Shown here piece after piece: positions 1 through 9,400 of a DNA stretch of 23,948 nt (position 1 is its first letter; every line of letters begins with the position of its first letter). The translations under genes were made by a program, and so were the position numbers. This stretch comes from CAYMCQ01 sp964389025 (lineage in GTDB: Bacteria; Verrucomicrobiota; Verrucomicrobiia; Limisphaerales; CAYMCQ01). The stretch is from the NCBI GenBank assembly GCA_964389025.1, contig CAYMCQ010000068.1, forward strand, positions 1-23,948. The letters are read 5' to 3'. Under the pieces are notes generated by a model that was not told the origin of the DNA, did no database searches, and worked only from the letters and a program-made list of their open reading frames with translations.

Positions 1-1385
1 GCTGGTTGTAGGTCGTCCCGGCTCCCGGCTCGAGCGTCAGGCCCGACACCAGCGTGCCGTAAAGGTTGTCCACGATCGATATGTTCGTCAGCGTCACGTC
101 GCCGCAGTTGGTCACCGTCCCGCTCACCGTGTTGCCCTGGCCGATCGCCACGGTGTCGCATGCCTTCGTCACCTCGATGCACGGACGCTCGGTCACCACG
201 CACACGTTCGTGTCCGTGTCCGACACTTCCGTCCCGCACGTGCTCCGGCCCGTCGCCGTCACAATGTTCGTGAAGTTGCCGCATGTGTTGTTCGTCACCA
301 GCTGGTTGTAGGTCGTCCCGGCTCCCGGCTCGAGCGTCAGGCCCGACACCAGCGTCCCGTAAAGGTTGTCCACGATCGAAACGTTCGTCAGTGTCACGTT
401 GCCGCAGTTGGTCACCGTCCCGCTCACGGTGTTGCCCTGGCCGATCGCCACGGTGTCGCACGCCTTCGTCACCTCGATGCACGGAGCTTCAGTCACAACG
501 CACACGTTCGTGTCCGTGTCCTCAACCAGCGTCCCGCAGATGCTCCGTCCGCTAGCCGTGAAGATGTTCGTGAAATTGCCGCACGTGTTGGTCACAAACA
601 TGCCGAAGGGGCCACCCTCACCCGGATCCAAAGTGATGCCGGACAAAAGCGTGCCGTAGAGATTGTCCACAACACTCACGTTGGTCAGGGTCACATTGCC
701 ACAATTGGTGATCGTGCCAGTGACGTGGTTGCCTTGCCCAACCACGACGGTGTCGCAGTTCTTCGTCACGATGATGCACGGAGCCTCGGTCACCACGCAC
801 ACGTTCGTGTCCGTGTCAGTGACCAGAGTGCCGCAGATGCTGCGACCATTGGCCGTCACAATGTTCGTGAAGTTGCCGCACGTGTTCGTCACCTGCTGGC
901 TGTAGGTCGTCCCGGCTCCGGGCTCGAGCGTCAGGCCCGACACCAGCGTCCCGTAAAGGTTGTCCACTATCGATATGTTCGTCAGCGTCACGTTGCCGCA
1001 GTTGGTCACTGTCCCGCTCACGGTGTTCGCGCTGCCAACCACTACCGTGTCGCATGCCTTGGTCACCTCGATGCACGGAGCTTCAGTCACAACGCACACG
1101 TTCGTGTCCGTGTCAGAAACCTGTGACCCGCAGATGCTGTTTCCAGTGGCAGTAACAATATTCGTGAAATTGCCGCACGTGTTGTTCGTCACCAGCACGC
1201 TGTAGATCGTTCCGGCTCCCGGATCAAGCGACGTGATCGTCGCCAGTGTGCCATAGAGGTTGTCCACAATCGTGATGTTCGTCAGCGGAACGTTGCCGCA
1301 ATTGGTCACTGTCCCGCTCACGGTGTTGGCCGCTCCAATCGCCACCGTGTCGCAGTTCTTCGTCACCGTGATGCAGGGATTGTTG
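1..1385 (-). repeat. Tandem ~300-bp coding repeats (DUF11-like units)
   Basis: The landmark encoding VDNLYGTL recurs near positions 61, 361, 661, 958 and 1258, giving a period of 297-300 bases. The two leftmost units (1-300 and 301-600) differ at only a small fraction of positions, whereas the unit at 601-800 is clearly more diverged (for example, it loses the EPGAGTTY motif). The array is in frame with the host gene, so changes in unit number would preserve the reading frame. It continues beyond the left edge. Confidence 0.85.
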
Positions 1386-2353
1386 CACACGTTACACGTC
1401 GCGCTGTTGGTGGCTGAAATTGTAAAATTTGAAGAGATAAGAGAAGTTTGTGCCGATGCCACGACCGTGTCGGTGAAGGGACCGCAAAGACCTGCGCCAG
1501 TTCCTGAAGGTTGATAAGAGCCTGAATAATTAACACATTCCCCATTTGTCAAAGTCCCGTCAAACGTCCGGCCACTCGAAGTCGTCGTCGCGAAATTCGT
1601 AACCGCGATGGGAGAACCGCCGCTCGGCGTGTCCGTGACGGTGATGTTGACGAGCCTCACGTCCCCGGTATTGCAAACCGATCCATGAAAGCTGATCGGA
1701 GCGCCGTATGGAAAGCAGTTCGTATCGCATATCTTGGTAACCGTCATGCCTGGAGTCACGACTGTGAGCGACACCTGCCCCTGGCCGTATGCGTTGCCGG
1801 AGAACGATGTGAAAGCATTGTCGTTGTAGCCGGCTCCTTCCGCAGCCGCGAAAAAGTGGATTTGCTTGGGCGTGGCCGGAAAAGTCTGCACTCCGTCTGC
1901 CGCAAACTTGTTTGGCAGAACGGTTGCCGAACCAAGGCTGAGGGGTCTGTTGATGTCGTCGGCATCAACTATGTAAGTGGTGGTGTAACTCTCACAAGAC
2001 GTGTCTCCTCCTGGAAGACCAGCCGTGCCGTTGCATTGAATCTCCGTGTTCACCACCGGCAAAATGAATTCGGTCATGATCTTGCTGGTCACCTGCCCGC
2101 CCGCTCCGTTGGGGGAAGCCAGCCACGTGTTGCCGTTGGTGATGAAACAACTCGACGCGGTGATGCCCGCCTTGACGAAGTTGATGGTGACGGTCTGGCC
2201 GAGCACAACTCTCGAGCCGCTGGACGGATTGATGGAAACGCCGCACGCGATGTCAGGTGAACATTGCGCTGACGCATTCTGCGCCGGCAGCAGGAATGCC
2301 GCTGCGCCGAGAAGGTTTGAAAGGACAACACGAACTGATTTCATTGAACACAT
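1..2353 (-). CDS. Secreted cysteine-rich DUF11-like repeat protein, copy 1 (3' end outside window)
   Basis: The frame is open from ATG 2353 to the left edge (about 784 codons seen, C-terminus missing). The start is supported by an AAGGAG ribosome site 6 bases upstream. Residues 1-30 form a signal peptide (basic start, hydrophobic core, ASA-Q cleavage site), so the product is exported. Residues 31 to about 200 are an N-terminal domain of unknown function, followed by one diverged repeat to about residue 323. After that come four complete and one partial ~100-aa repeats, each beginning near PCI-VTK-CDTV and carrying VTNCG, IVDNLYGTL, TCGNFTN and DTDTNVC motifs. The repeats resemble DUF11 beta-sandwich modules; about six cysteines per unit suggest disulfides outside the cytoplasm. 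The likely role is a surface or extracellular structural/adhesive protein; no enzyme motif is visible. It is a tandem paralogue of the gene at 2738-5941, with an almost identical 5' end. Confidence 0.85.
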   Translation of the reverse strand, partial: MCSMKSVRVVLSNLLGAAAFLLPAQNASAQCSPDIACGVSINPSSGSRVVLGQTVTINFVKAGITASSCFITNGNTWLASPNGAGGQVTSKIMTEFILPVVNTEIQCNGTAGLPGGDTSCESYTTTYIVDADDINRPLSLGSATVLPNKFAADGVQTFPATPKQIHFFAAAEGAGYNDNAFTSFSGNAYGQGQVSLTVVTPGMTVTKICDTNCFPYGAPISFHGSVCNTGDVRLVNITVTDTPSGGSPIAVTNFATTTSSGRTFDGTLTNGECVNYSGSYQPSGTGAGLCGPFTDTVVASAQTSLISSNFTISATNSATCNVCNNPCITVTKNCDTVAIGAANTVSGTVTNCGNVPLTNITIVDNLYGTLATITSLDPGAGTIYSVLVTNNTCGNFTNIVTATGNSICGSQVSDTDTNVCVVTEAPCIEVTKACDTVVVGSANTVSGTVTNCGNVTLTNISIVDNLYGTLVSGLTLEPGAGTTYSQQVTNTCGNFTNIVTANGRSICGTLVTDTDTNVCVVTEAPCIIVTKNCDTVVVGQGNHVTGTITNCGNVTLTNVSVVDNLYGTLLSGITLDPGEGGPFGMFVTNTCGNFTNIFTASGRSICGTLVEDTDTNVCVVTEAPCIEVTKACDTVAIGQGNTVSGTVTNCGNVTLTNVSIVDNLYGTLVSGLTLEPGAGTTYNQLVTNNTCGNFTNIVTATGRSTCGTEVSDTDTNVCVVTERPCIEVTKACDTVAIGQGNTVSGTVTNCGDVTLTNISIVDNLYGTLVSGLTLEPGAGTTYNQ

Positions 2354-2357
2354 AATT
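1764..2357 (-). repeat. Near-identical duplicated 5' gene segment (copy in gene 1)
   Basis: This 594-base block matches 5352-5945 at a constant offset of 3588. Only three substitutions were found by direct comparison, at 1787, 1818 and 2316; the last two change Ser to Asn and Thr to Asn relative to copy 2. Identity falls sharply on both sides: just upstream of the ATG, and past codon ~197, where roughly one base in five differs. Confidence 0.9.
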
Positions 2358-2678
2358 CTCTCCTTGTTGATAAGCTGACCGACATTTTCCATAAAAAAAT
2401 AAATCTGCTGACGGTGATTGGTTTTTTGCGACAGAGGTGAACTTCCTTTCACATTCTGTAGCGGTGATAGTCGAACATCTTGGGATGAGAATAGCAATTA
2501 GAAATATCCTGAACTTAGAGCCGGGGAATCCCCGGTAGAGGTCGCGCAAATGAGACGCAAGCGCACGACGGAAAATAAATCCGTCCCTGTCCCTGAAAAA
2601 TGGGCTGACCGTGTGTCCACCCTTTGCTTCAATCTCTTTCCGGCAGACGCAGCATGGCCGCCAACCGGGATTATCCTA
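2354..2678. other. Upstream region of repeat protein copy 1
   Basis: No gene is supported here. On the minus strand it should hold the promoter of the gene starting at 2353. A block at about 2488-2505 (minus-strand sense TTCTAATTGCTATTCTC) resembles a block at a similar distance upstream of the paralogue (about 6086-6103). A 6-bp-arm hairpin with a 3-base loop lies at 2521-2535. A stretch around 2550-2610 has the look of a degraded dispersed repeat. No convincing -35/-10 pair could be chosen. Confidence 0.4.
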
Positions 2679-2717
2679 TTTAAAAAAGAACAGGCGGGTC
2701 GTTGCCGACCCGCCTGT
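2679..2717 (-). terminator. Intrinsic terminator of repeat protein copy 2
   Basis: A perfect 12-bp GC-rich stem (2690-2701 with 2706-2717) closes a 4-base loop. On the minus strand it is followed directly by a T-rich run (TTCTTTTTTAAAT). It starts about 20 bases after the stop codon at 2738, so it ends transcription of the 2738-5941 gene and insulates the next paralogue. Confidence 0.9.
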
Positions 2718-2737
2718 CGTGTTTCAATCAATTTTCG

Positions 2738-5700
2738 TTACGGATTCGGAGGCAGCCCCGGTCCCGTCGGATTAAACGGGTCGCAATCCTTGATCGAGGG
2801 ATGGATCTGATGGTTGCCGCGTTCCAACTCTCCACCGTCGTCCACGTCAGGAGCGCGCACCCCGAAGGCCGCCGCACCGTTCGGAACGCTCGCGCCGTCC
2901 TGCACGTTGATCCCGTTGCACGCCGAAATCGCATTGCGGAAGTTCAGCAATAAGTTGTCCGGGCCGGCTCCTCTCAACTGCATCAACTCCGCCTCGCTCA
3001 ACACCCAGATACGCAGCCGGTAACGATCCGCCGGCGGTGTCGCTCCGCCAGGGTGGCTGCCGCCCGGCTCGCTGCGGTCTTCCAGGTCAACACGGAACAA
3101 AACAGACCGTGGCGCCCGGCCTCCTTTTTCATCCGTCCAATCACCCACTCCGGTGAAGGCAATCTTGTTCGCCGGTGCCGGTCGAGGCGCTGGTCCAGCA
3201 GGGTTTTTGTGCCCCGGATTGCACAATCCGTCAACGGTCGTTCCCGGACCATACACCAGGTTCGTGTAGGTCTGGCTGCCACCACCAGTTATGTTCGGAA
3301 TGGTGACCGACGTTGCCGTCACGTTCGTGTCAAGACACGCGCACTCCAGCGTGTCGTAATATCTCGCGTGGAAGTTCCCCTTCCTGCCGCCCTGCTCATG
3401 CCGGACATGCGTCCACCGGCCGTGGATGCACGGATTGCCCAGCGGGAAGTTCGTCGTCACGATGCATATTTGGTTGCCCACAGGCGCGCCAACCTGTCCA
3501 CCGTGCGTCACGTAACGAACGTTGGCCGGGAACACCAGCGGATCGTCCTGACGTCCGCCGCCGGTTGTCCGGCAGGCCTCGGGTTGCGTGCACCCCACTT
3601 GAGCATCGCATTCCGTGGAAGCAGTGATGGCCACCACCTGATTGCTCGCGTTCCGTGTAAACGCGCAAACGTTGGTCTTGCTCCCGTCAACTGTCGCCGT
3701 GATTTCGATATGATTCGTAAATGCGATCCCGCATTCCGGCGGGCAGATCAGCGCATCTATGCACAACGTCAGATTCGTGCATTCGCCCGGCTCCAGCGCC
3801 AGCCGCAGGTTCGCCACATTTGTGCAATCTCCGCCCAGCGCCACGATGTTCGGTGCGAGGATCGTGATGTCGGACAGCGGCAGACTGCCGGTGTTGCAAA
3901 TCCTGACCGAATTGGTCACCAGGTGCGACTCGCCATCGCACGGGATCTCAGTAAATCCTCTGCCGTTGACCGTCGCTTCGCACGTGATGCCAATCGGCAG
4001 GATGCGGACTGCCGCCGTGTCGTTGGTGCTGACGCTGGTGCCGCTGATCACACCCACTCCGCTGGCGGTAACCGTGTTGGTCACATTGTCGCAGTGAACC
4101 ACACCGGCTATGATGCATTCAACGGTCTGGCCGACTGCCAGCGTGGTCGGGAAGTTGCAGCCTGTCAGATTGGTCAACACGTTGTCCACGACAGTGACGT
4201 TGGTCAACGCTTCCTGGCCGCAGTTGGTCACGCGGATGCGGTAGCAGAAGGACGGACACTGTGCGTTGTCGGCGGTCTTCGCGCCAATGGCCAGGTGAGA
4301 CCAGTTGGTGTCACAGCCGGAGGGCAACTCGCAGACCACTTCCTTGGTCACGCAGATGTCGGGCGGCAGACAGCGGACACTGCACACCGCAGTGGCACTA
4401 TTGGAAACCACGGTGCCGCATCTGCTCTGTCCAGTTACAGTCACCACGTTGGTGGTATCGCTGCACGGAGGGTTCACTACCTTCCGGCTATAGCTCTGAG
4501 AGCCGCCGGGAGGCAATTCCTCGATGCACACAAGTGTGCCGTAAAGATTATCTATCACACATATATTTATAAGCGCCACGTTGCCGCAGTTGGTGACCAC
4601 TCCGCTGACCGTATTCGTCTGACCGGGGTCAACGGTATCGCAGTTCTTGGTCACTTCGATGCACGGGTTTTCTGTTACGATGCACACATTCGTGTCCGTG
4701 TCCGAAACCTGCGCACCGCAAACACTCGTGCCGCTGGCGGTCATAATGTTGGTGAAGTTGCCGCACGTGTTGTTTGTCACCAACTGGCTGTAGGTCGTCC
4801 CGGCTCCCGGTTCGAGCGTCAGCCCAGACGCCAGCGTTCCGTAAAGGTTGTCCACTATCGAAATGTTCGTCAGCGTCACGTCGCCGCAGTTGGTCACTGT
4901 CCCGCTTACGGTGTTGCCCTGTCCGATATCAACCGTGTCGCAGTTCTTCGTCACCACGATGCAGGGATCGGTGCACACTTCACACGTCGCGCTGTTGGTG
5001 GCCGAATACGTCGGACTCTGAAAAACGGTGGTGGCAGTTCCGCTTGCGACGACAGTATCGGTGAACGGCCCGCACAGAGCTGCGCCAGTTCCAGACGGTT
5101 GATAAGAACCTGAATACGCGATGCATTCCCCATTAGTCAAAGTCCCATTGTAAACGCGTCCGCTCGAAGTCGTCGCGGCGAAATTCGTAATCAAAATCGG
5201 AGAACCCCCGCTCGGCGTGTCCGTGACGGTGATATTGGCCAGCGCCACATCACCAGTATTGCAAACCGATCCATGAAAACTGATCGGAGCGCCATAAGAG
5301 AAGCAATTCGTATCACATATTTTGGTAACAGTCAGACCCGGGTTTACGACCGTGAGCGACACCTGCCCCTGGCCATATGCGTTGCCGGAGAACGATGTGA
5401 AAGCACTGTCGTTGTAGCCGGCTCCTTCCGCAGCCGCGAAAAAGTGGATTTGCTTGGGCGTGGCCGGAAAAGTCTGCACTCCGTCTGCCGCAAACTTGTT
5501 TGGCAGAACGGTTGCCGAACCAAGGCTGAGGGGTCTGTTGATGTCGTCGGCATCAACTATGTAAGTGGTGGTGTAACTCTCACAAGACGTGTCTCCTCCT
5601 GGAAGACCAGCCGTGCCGTTGCATTGAATCTCCGTGTTCACCACCGGCAAAATGAATTCGGTCATGATCTTGCTGGTCACCTGCCCGCCCGCTCCGTTGG

Positions 5701-5941
5701 GGGAAGCCAGCCACGTGTTGCCGTTGGTGATGAAACAACTCGACGCGGTGATGCCCGCCTTGACGAAGTTGATGGTGACGGTCTGGCCGAGCACAACTCT
5801 CGAGCCGCTGGACGGATTGATGGAAACGCCGCACGCGATGTCAGGTGAACATTGCGCTGACGCATTCTGCGCCGGCAGCAGGAATGCCGCTGCGCCGAGA
5901 AGGGTTGAAAGGACAACACGAACTGATTTCATTGAACACAT
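2738..5941 (-). CDS. Secreted cysteine-rich DUF11-like repeat protein, copy 2 (complete, 1067 aa)
   Basis: Start ATG 5941 has a GGAG site 8 bases upstream. Residues 1-30 are a signal peptide ending ASA-Q. Residues 31 to about 200 are nearly identical to copy 1. DUF11-like modules follow: a diverged one (about 200-323), one typical ~100-aa unit (about 325-424), a partly degenerate unit (about 425-525) and two strongly diverged units (about 526-765). Unlike copy 1 it does not carry a long uniform array. The C-terminal ~300 residues are distinct: TGGGRQDDP near 793, then a GRWTHVRHEQGG block, a FTGVGDWTDEKGG block and RYRLRIWVL, a layout loosely like the modules found at the ends of secreted repeat proteins; I cannot name it. 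No sortase, PEP-CTERM or lipobox signal is visible. Likely an exported structural or surface protein. Confidence 0.9.
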   Translation of the reverse strand: MCSMKSVRVVLSTLLGAAAFLLPAQNASAQCSPDIACGVSINPSSGSRVVLGQTVTINFVKAGITASSCFITNGNTWLASPNGAGGQVTSKIMTEFILPVVNTEIQCNGTAGLPGGDTSCESYTTTYIVDADDINRPLSLGSATVLPNKFAADGVQTFPATPKQIHFFAAAEGAGYNDSAFTSFSGNAYGQGQVSLTVVNPGLTVTKICDTNCFSYGAPISFHGSVCNTGDVALANITVTDTPSGGSPILITNFAATTSSGRVYNGTLTNGECIAYSGSYQPSGTGAALCGPFTDTVVASGTATTVFQSPTYSATNSATCEVCTDPCIVVTKNCDTVDIGQGNTVSGTVTNCGDVTLTNISIVDNLYGTLASGLTLEPGAGTTYSQLVTNNTCGNFTNIMTASGTSVCGAQVSDTDTNVCIVTENPCIEVTKNCDTVDPGQTNTVSGVVTNCGNVALINICVIDNLYGTLVCIEELPPGGSQSYSRKVVNPPCSDTTNVVTVTGQSRCGTVVSNSATAVCSVRCLPPDICVTKEVVCELPSGCDTNWSHLAIGAKTADNAQCPSFCYRIRVTNCGQEALTNVTVVDNVLTNLTGCNFPTTLAVGQTVECIIAGVVHCDNVTNTVTASGVGVISGTSVSTNDTAAVRILPIGITCEATVNGRGFTEIPCDGESHLVTNSVRICNTGSLPLSDITILAPNIVALGGDCTNVANLRLALEPGECTNLTLCIDALICPPECGIAFTNHIEITATVDGSKTNVCAFTRNASNQVVAITASTECDAQVGCTQPEACRTTGGGRQDDPLVFPANVRYVTHGGQVGAPVGNQICIVTTNFPLGNPCIHGRWTHVRHEQGGRKGNFHARYYDTLECACLDTNVTATSVTIPNITGGGSQTYTNLVYGPGTTVDGLCNPGHKNPAGPAPRPAPANKIAFTGVGDWTDEKGGRAPRSVLFRVDLEDRSEPGGSHPGGATPPADRYRLRIWVLSEAELMQLRGAGPDNLLLNFRNAISACNGINVQDGASVPNGAAAFGVRAPDVDDGGELERGNHQIHPSIKDCDPFNPTGPGLPPNP

Positions 5942-5945
5942 AATT
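5352..5945 (-). repeat. Near-identical duplicated 5' gene segment (copy in gene 2)
   Basis: Partner of 1764-2357, with three differences in 594 bases. It encodes the signal peptide and the N-terminal domain. The identity ends within a few bases of the start codon, so the promoter and leader are not part of the near-identical block. Confidence 0.9.
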
Positions 5946-6484
5946 TTCTCCTGTTTTTTAAACTGACCGTTGTTTTTTGACCGCTGTTTTGTAAAATCAA
6001 CCTTCTCGCCCCAAGCTAAAACTACCTGGCCACATATCCAGGCACATTGGCGTCGCGTTGATGGACATCAAATATCTTTTGAGATAAAATTGCAATGAGA
6101 AGTTCTACGGAATGATACCCCGGTGAGAATACTATCCCTGCCTCCCGGGGCTAACCCGGAACTGGTTGTAGTCCGCCGTCAAGCTGGATGCGGACGAGCA
6201 GAGCCACTCAAAACATCCGCATATCAAAAAGAGAGGCTTTGTCGATGTGCCTCCGAGAATACGAACAATGATTTACCGTGATTGTCATGGTAATTTCGGG
6301 ACGAAGCCCAAGACGAAGAAGCGGGGAATTTCAATTCGAACTCAATCCGTTCCATCTTGCCGGGGCCGAGACTGTGTTCCGATTGAGAAGTTTAATGCGT
6401 GTTGCCTGAAGCGCGACTTGCAAAGCCACAGCACATAGCCCTGTTAATTGCCTGCCAGCCTTTAATCGAAGCCGTTACTGGCCA
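5946..6484. other. Intergenic region upstream of repeat protein copy 2
   Basis: No gene is supported; a 63-codon plus-strand frame at 6247-6438 has no recognisable features. The left half should carry the minus-strand promoter for the gene at 5941. It contains the block at about 6086-6103 that resembles the equivalent position upstream of copy 1, and two CGGTCA-like motifs within 45 bases of the start codon. No clear terminator is seen for the gene ending at 6485. Confidence 0.4.
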
Positions 6485-9400
6485 CTATTTTGAATATTGG
6501 GCAAGAAACGCAGCGTTGTAGCCCCCTGTGGTGGTGGCTGAAATCCCGCCAAAATCAACTGTGGCCGTAAAGAAACCTCCAACCAACACATGGCCGAGCG
6601 AATCAAGCGCAATTCCGGTGCCTCCACTGGACCCGGTGGAACTCGCGCCCGTGACTTTGGTCCAGCGATACGTGGGCGGCGAGTTTCCCGAGACAGTAAA
6701 AGCCGCAACAAATACGTTTGGCTGGCCATTCCCATACATCCACGGATTTTGAGGCCACGTTCCGAAATTGATCGCGTCGGCAGCTTTTCCAGTGAGGACA
6801 AGGTTGCCATTTGCGTCAACAGCCACCGCCGTCCCTGAATCGGTGCCAGAGCCGGTCGTTTTGGTCCAGAGATTCGTCTGGCCAGAAGGATCATAAGCGG
6901 AGAGGTAAATGCCCGCGTTTCCGCCGGTGACAAAGATGTTGCCCGTCGCCGGATCAGTAGCGACTCCATTGCCAGCGCCGCCGGTCGCCTTCACCCACAT
7001 GAAGCTGCCGTCAACACCCGAGCGCTTGGCCATGCTACCACCAGCAAAGCTGCCGGTCACCACGACGTCGCCAAAGCGATCAACCACCACCGCAGACGGC
7101 AAGTCAACACCGGTTGTTCCAAATGATACGGCCCAGACCGTCGAGCCCGTCGCACCGGAGAGCTTGGCGAGGACTACATCATAGTTGCCCATGCTGCTGA
7201 GAGTAATTCCTCCAAAGCTGGCATTGATGGATTTGATTTCTGATGCAATGACGACATTGTTGCTTCCATCCACCGCGACCGCAATGCCTCGATCATCATA
7301 CGCTCCCCCAAAACCTTTCACCCATAGGAGACTGCCGGACGGAGAGTATTTGGCAACGAAGATGTCCGGAACGTTCGCTCCCCCTGGAACGCTGGTCAGT
7401 GTTGTTCCACCGAAGTCCACACCAGTTACTCCGTCAGAACTCGTCGTAAAATGGCCGGTCACTATGATGTTGCCCTGGCTGTCAATCACCACACCATTGA
7501 CTGCATCAGCCGCATCAGTTCCCAAACGCTTCGTCCAAAGAGGATTGCCCTGGCTGTCGCGTTTCACGATGAAGCCATCGGTGTCGAGTGTGCTGGTGGT
7601 TGAGATCGGGCCGGTGCCGAAATCCACAGTGCCAGAGAACCAGCCCACGGCGACGCCGTTCCCGGAAGGATCGGATCCGACAGCCAACTGGACCGCGTTA
7701 GGGCCAGGTTGAGCCGATGACGCCCGCACCCAAAGCAGTTCTCCCGGCGTGACTGGCGGTGGAGCGTTCGTGACAGTCACGATAGCGTTGCTGGTGCCGG
7801 TTGCTCCCAAGTTGTCTTTGACCGTAAGCGTGGCCGCGTAAGTGCCGGCGTTAGTGTAGGCGTGCGAGACATTCATTCCTGAAGCTGACATGCCATCACC
7901 AAAAGCCCATGTGTAATTGGTGATGGTGCCATCTGGGTCATAGGAATTCCCGCCAATAAAGCTGGCGTTTGCTCCAATAGCCACTGATTGATTGGTTCCC
8001 GGAACGGCCACCGGTGGAATGTTGCCCACCGGTGTGAAGTTGGCAACGAGAGTCCGGTTCGCGCCGGCGGTGAAGGTATAGCTGGCTGAGGCGCTGACGT
8101 TCGACCCGCTTTCAGTCCAGTTCACAAAGTTGAAACCGGCGTTGGTAGTGGCAACCACCGTAACGCTCGATCCGCAGTTCTTTGTTCCACCACCGCTCGT
8201 CGTCCCGCCGCTTGAGGGCGAACTGCTCGTGCCGATGAAGTAGGTCGTCAAAGCAAAGTTGGCGACCAGCGTCCGGCTGGCACTGGCGGTAAATGTATAA
8301 CTGGCCGATGTGCTCACGACCGTTGCGCCCTCAGTCCAGTTCACGAAACTGTAGCACGAGGCAGGCGTGGCCGTCACGGTAACGCTCGATCCGCAATTCT
8401 TTGTTCCGCCACCGCTCGTCGAGCCGCCGCCCGAAGGTGAACTGCTCGTGGCGATGGAATAAGTCGTCAGAGCAAAGTTGGCGACCAGCGTCCGGCTGGC
8501 ACTGGCGGTAAATGTATAACTGGCCGATGTGCTCACGACCGTTGCGCCCTCAGTCCAGTTCACGAAACTGTAGCACGAGGCAGGCGTGGCCGTCACGGTA
8601 ACGCTCGATCCGCAATTCTTTGTTCCGCCACCGCTCGTCGAGCCGCCGCCCGAAGGTGAACTGCTCGTGGCGATGGAATAAGTCGTCAGAGCAAAGTTGG
8701 CGACCAGCGTCCGGCTGGCACTGGCGGTAAATGTATAACTGGCCGATGTGCTCACGACCGTTGCGCCCTCAGTCCAGTTCACGAAGCTGTAGCACGAGGC
8801 AGGCGTGGCCGTCACGGTGACGCTCGATCCGCAATTGACCGTTCCGCCACCGCTCGTTGTCCCACCGCCGGAAGGCGAACTGCTCGTAGTGACGGAGTAA
8901 GTCGTCAGAGCAAAGTTGGCGACCAGCGTCCGGCTGGCACTGGCGGTAAATGTATAACTGGCCGATGTGCTCACGACCGTTGCGCCCTCAGTCCAGTTCA
9001 CGAAGCTGTAGCACGAGGCAGGCGTGGCCGTCACGGTGACGCTCGATCCGCAGTTCTTTGTTCCACCACCGGTCGTCGTCCCGCCGCCTGAGGGCGAACT
9101 GCTCGTGGTGACGGAATAAGTCGTCAGAGCAAAGTTGGCGACCAGCGTCCGGCTGGCATTGGCGGTGAAGGTGTAACTGGCCGATGTGCTCACTACGGTT
9201 GCGCCCTCAGTCCAGTTCACGAAACTGTAGCACGAGGCGGGCGTGGCCGTCACGGTGACGCTCGATCCGCAATTGACCGTTCCGCCGCCACTGGTCGAGC
9301 CGCCGCCTGAGGGCGAACTGCTCGTGGTGACGGAATAAGTCGTCAGAGCAAAGTTGGCGACCAGCGTCCGGCTGGCATTGGCGGTAAAGGTATAACTGGC

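Noticed and set aside
3053..5113. 686-codon plus-strand open frame
   Set aside because: It lies wholly antisense to the repeat gene at 2738-5941, has no domain-like pattern and results from the codon bias of the repeats on the other strand.
6247..6438. 63-codon plus-strand frame
   Set aside because: No ribosome site, no recognisable protein features and composition like the surrounding non-coding DNA.
6485..6560. PEP-CTERM or sortase anchor at the end of the giant repeat protein
   Set aside because: The last residues (GGYNAAFLAQYSK) belong to the final propeller blade; no hydrophobic tail or sorting motif follows.
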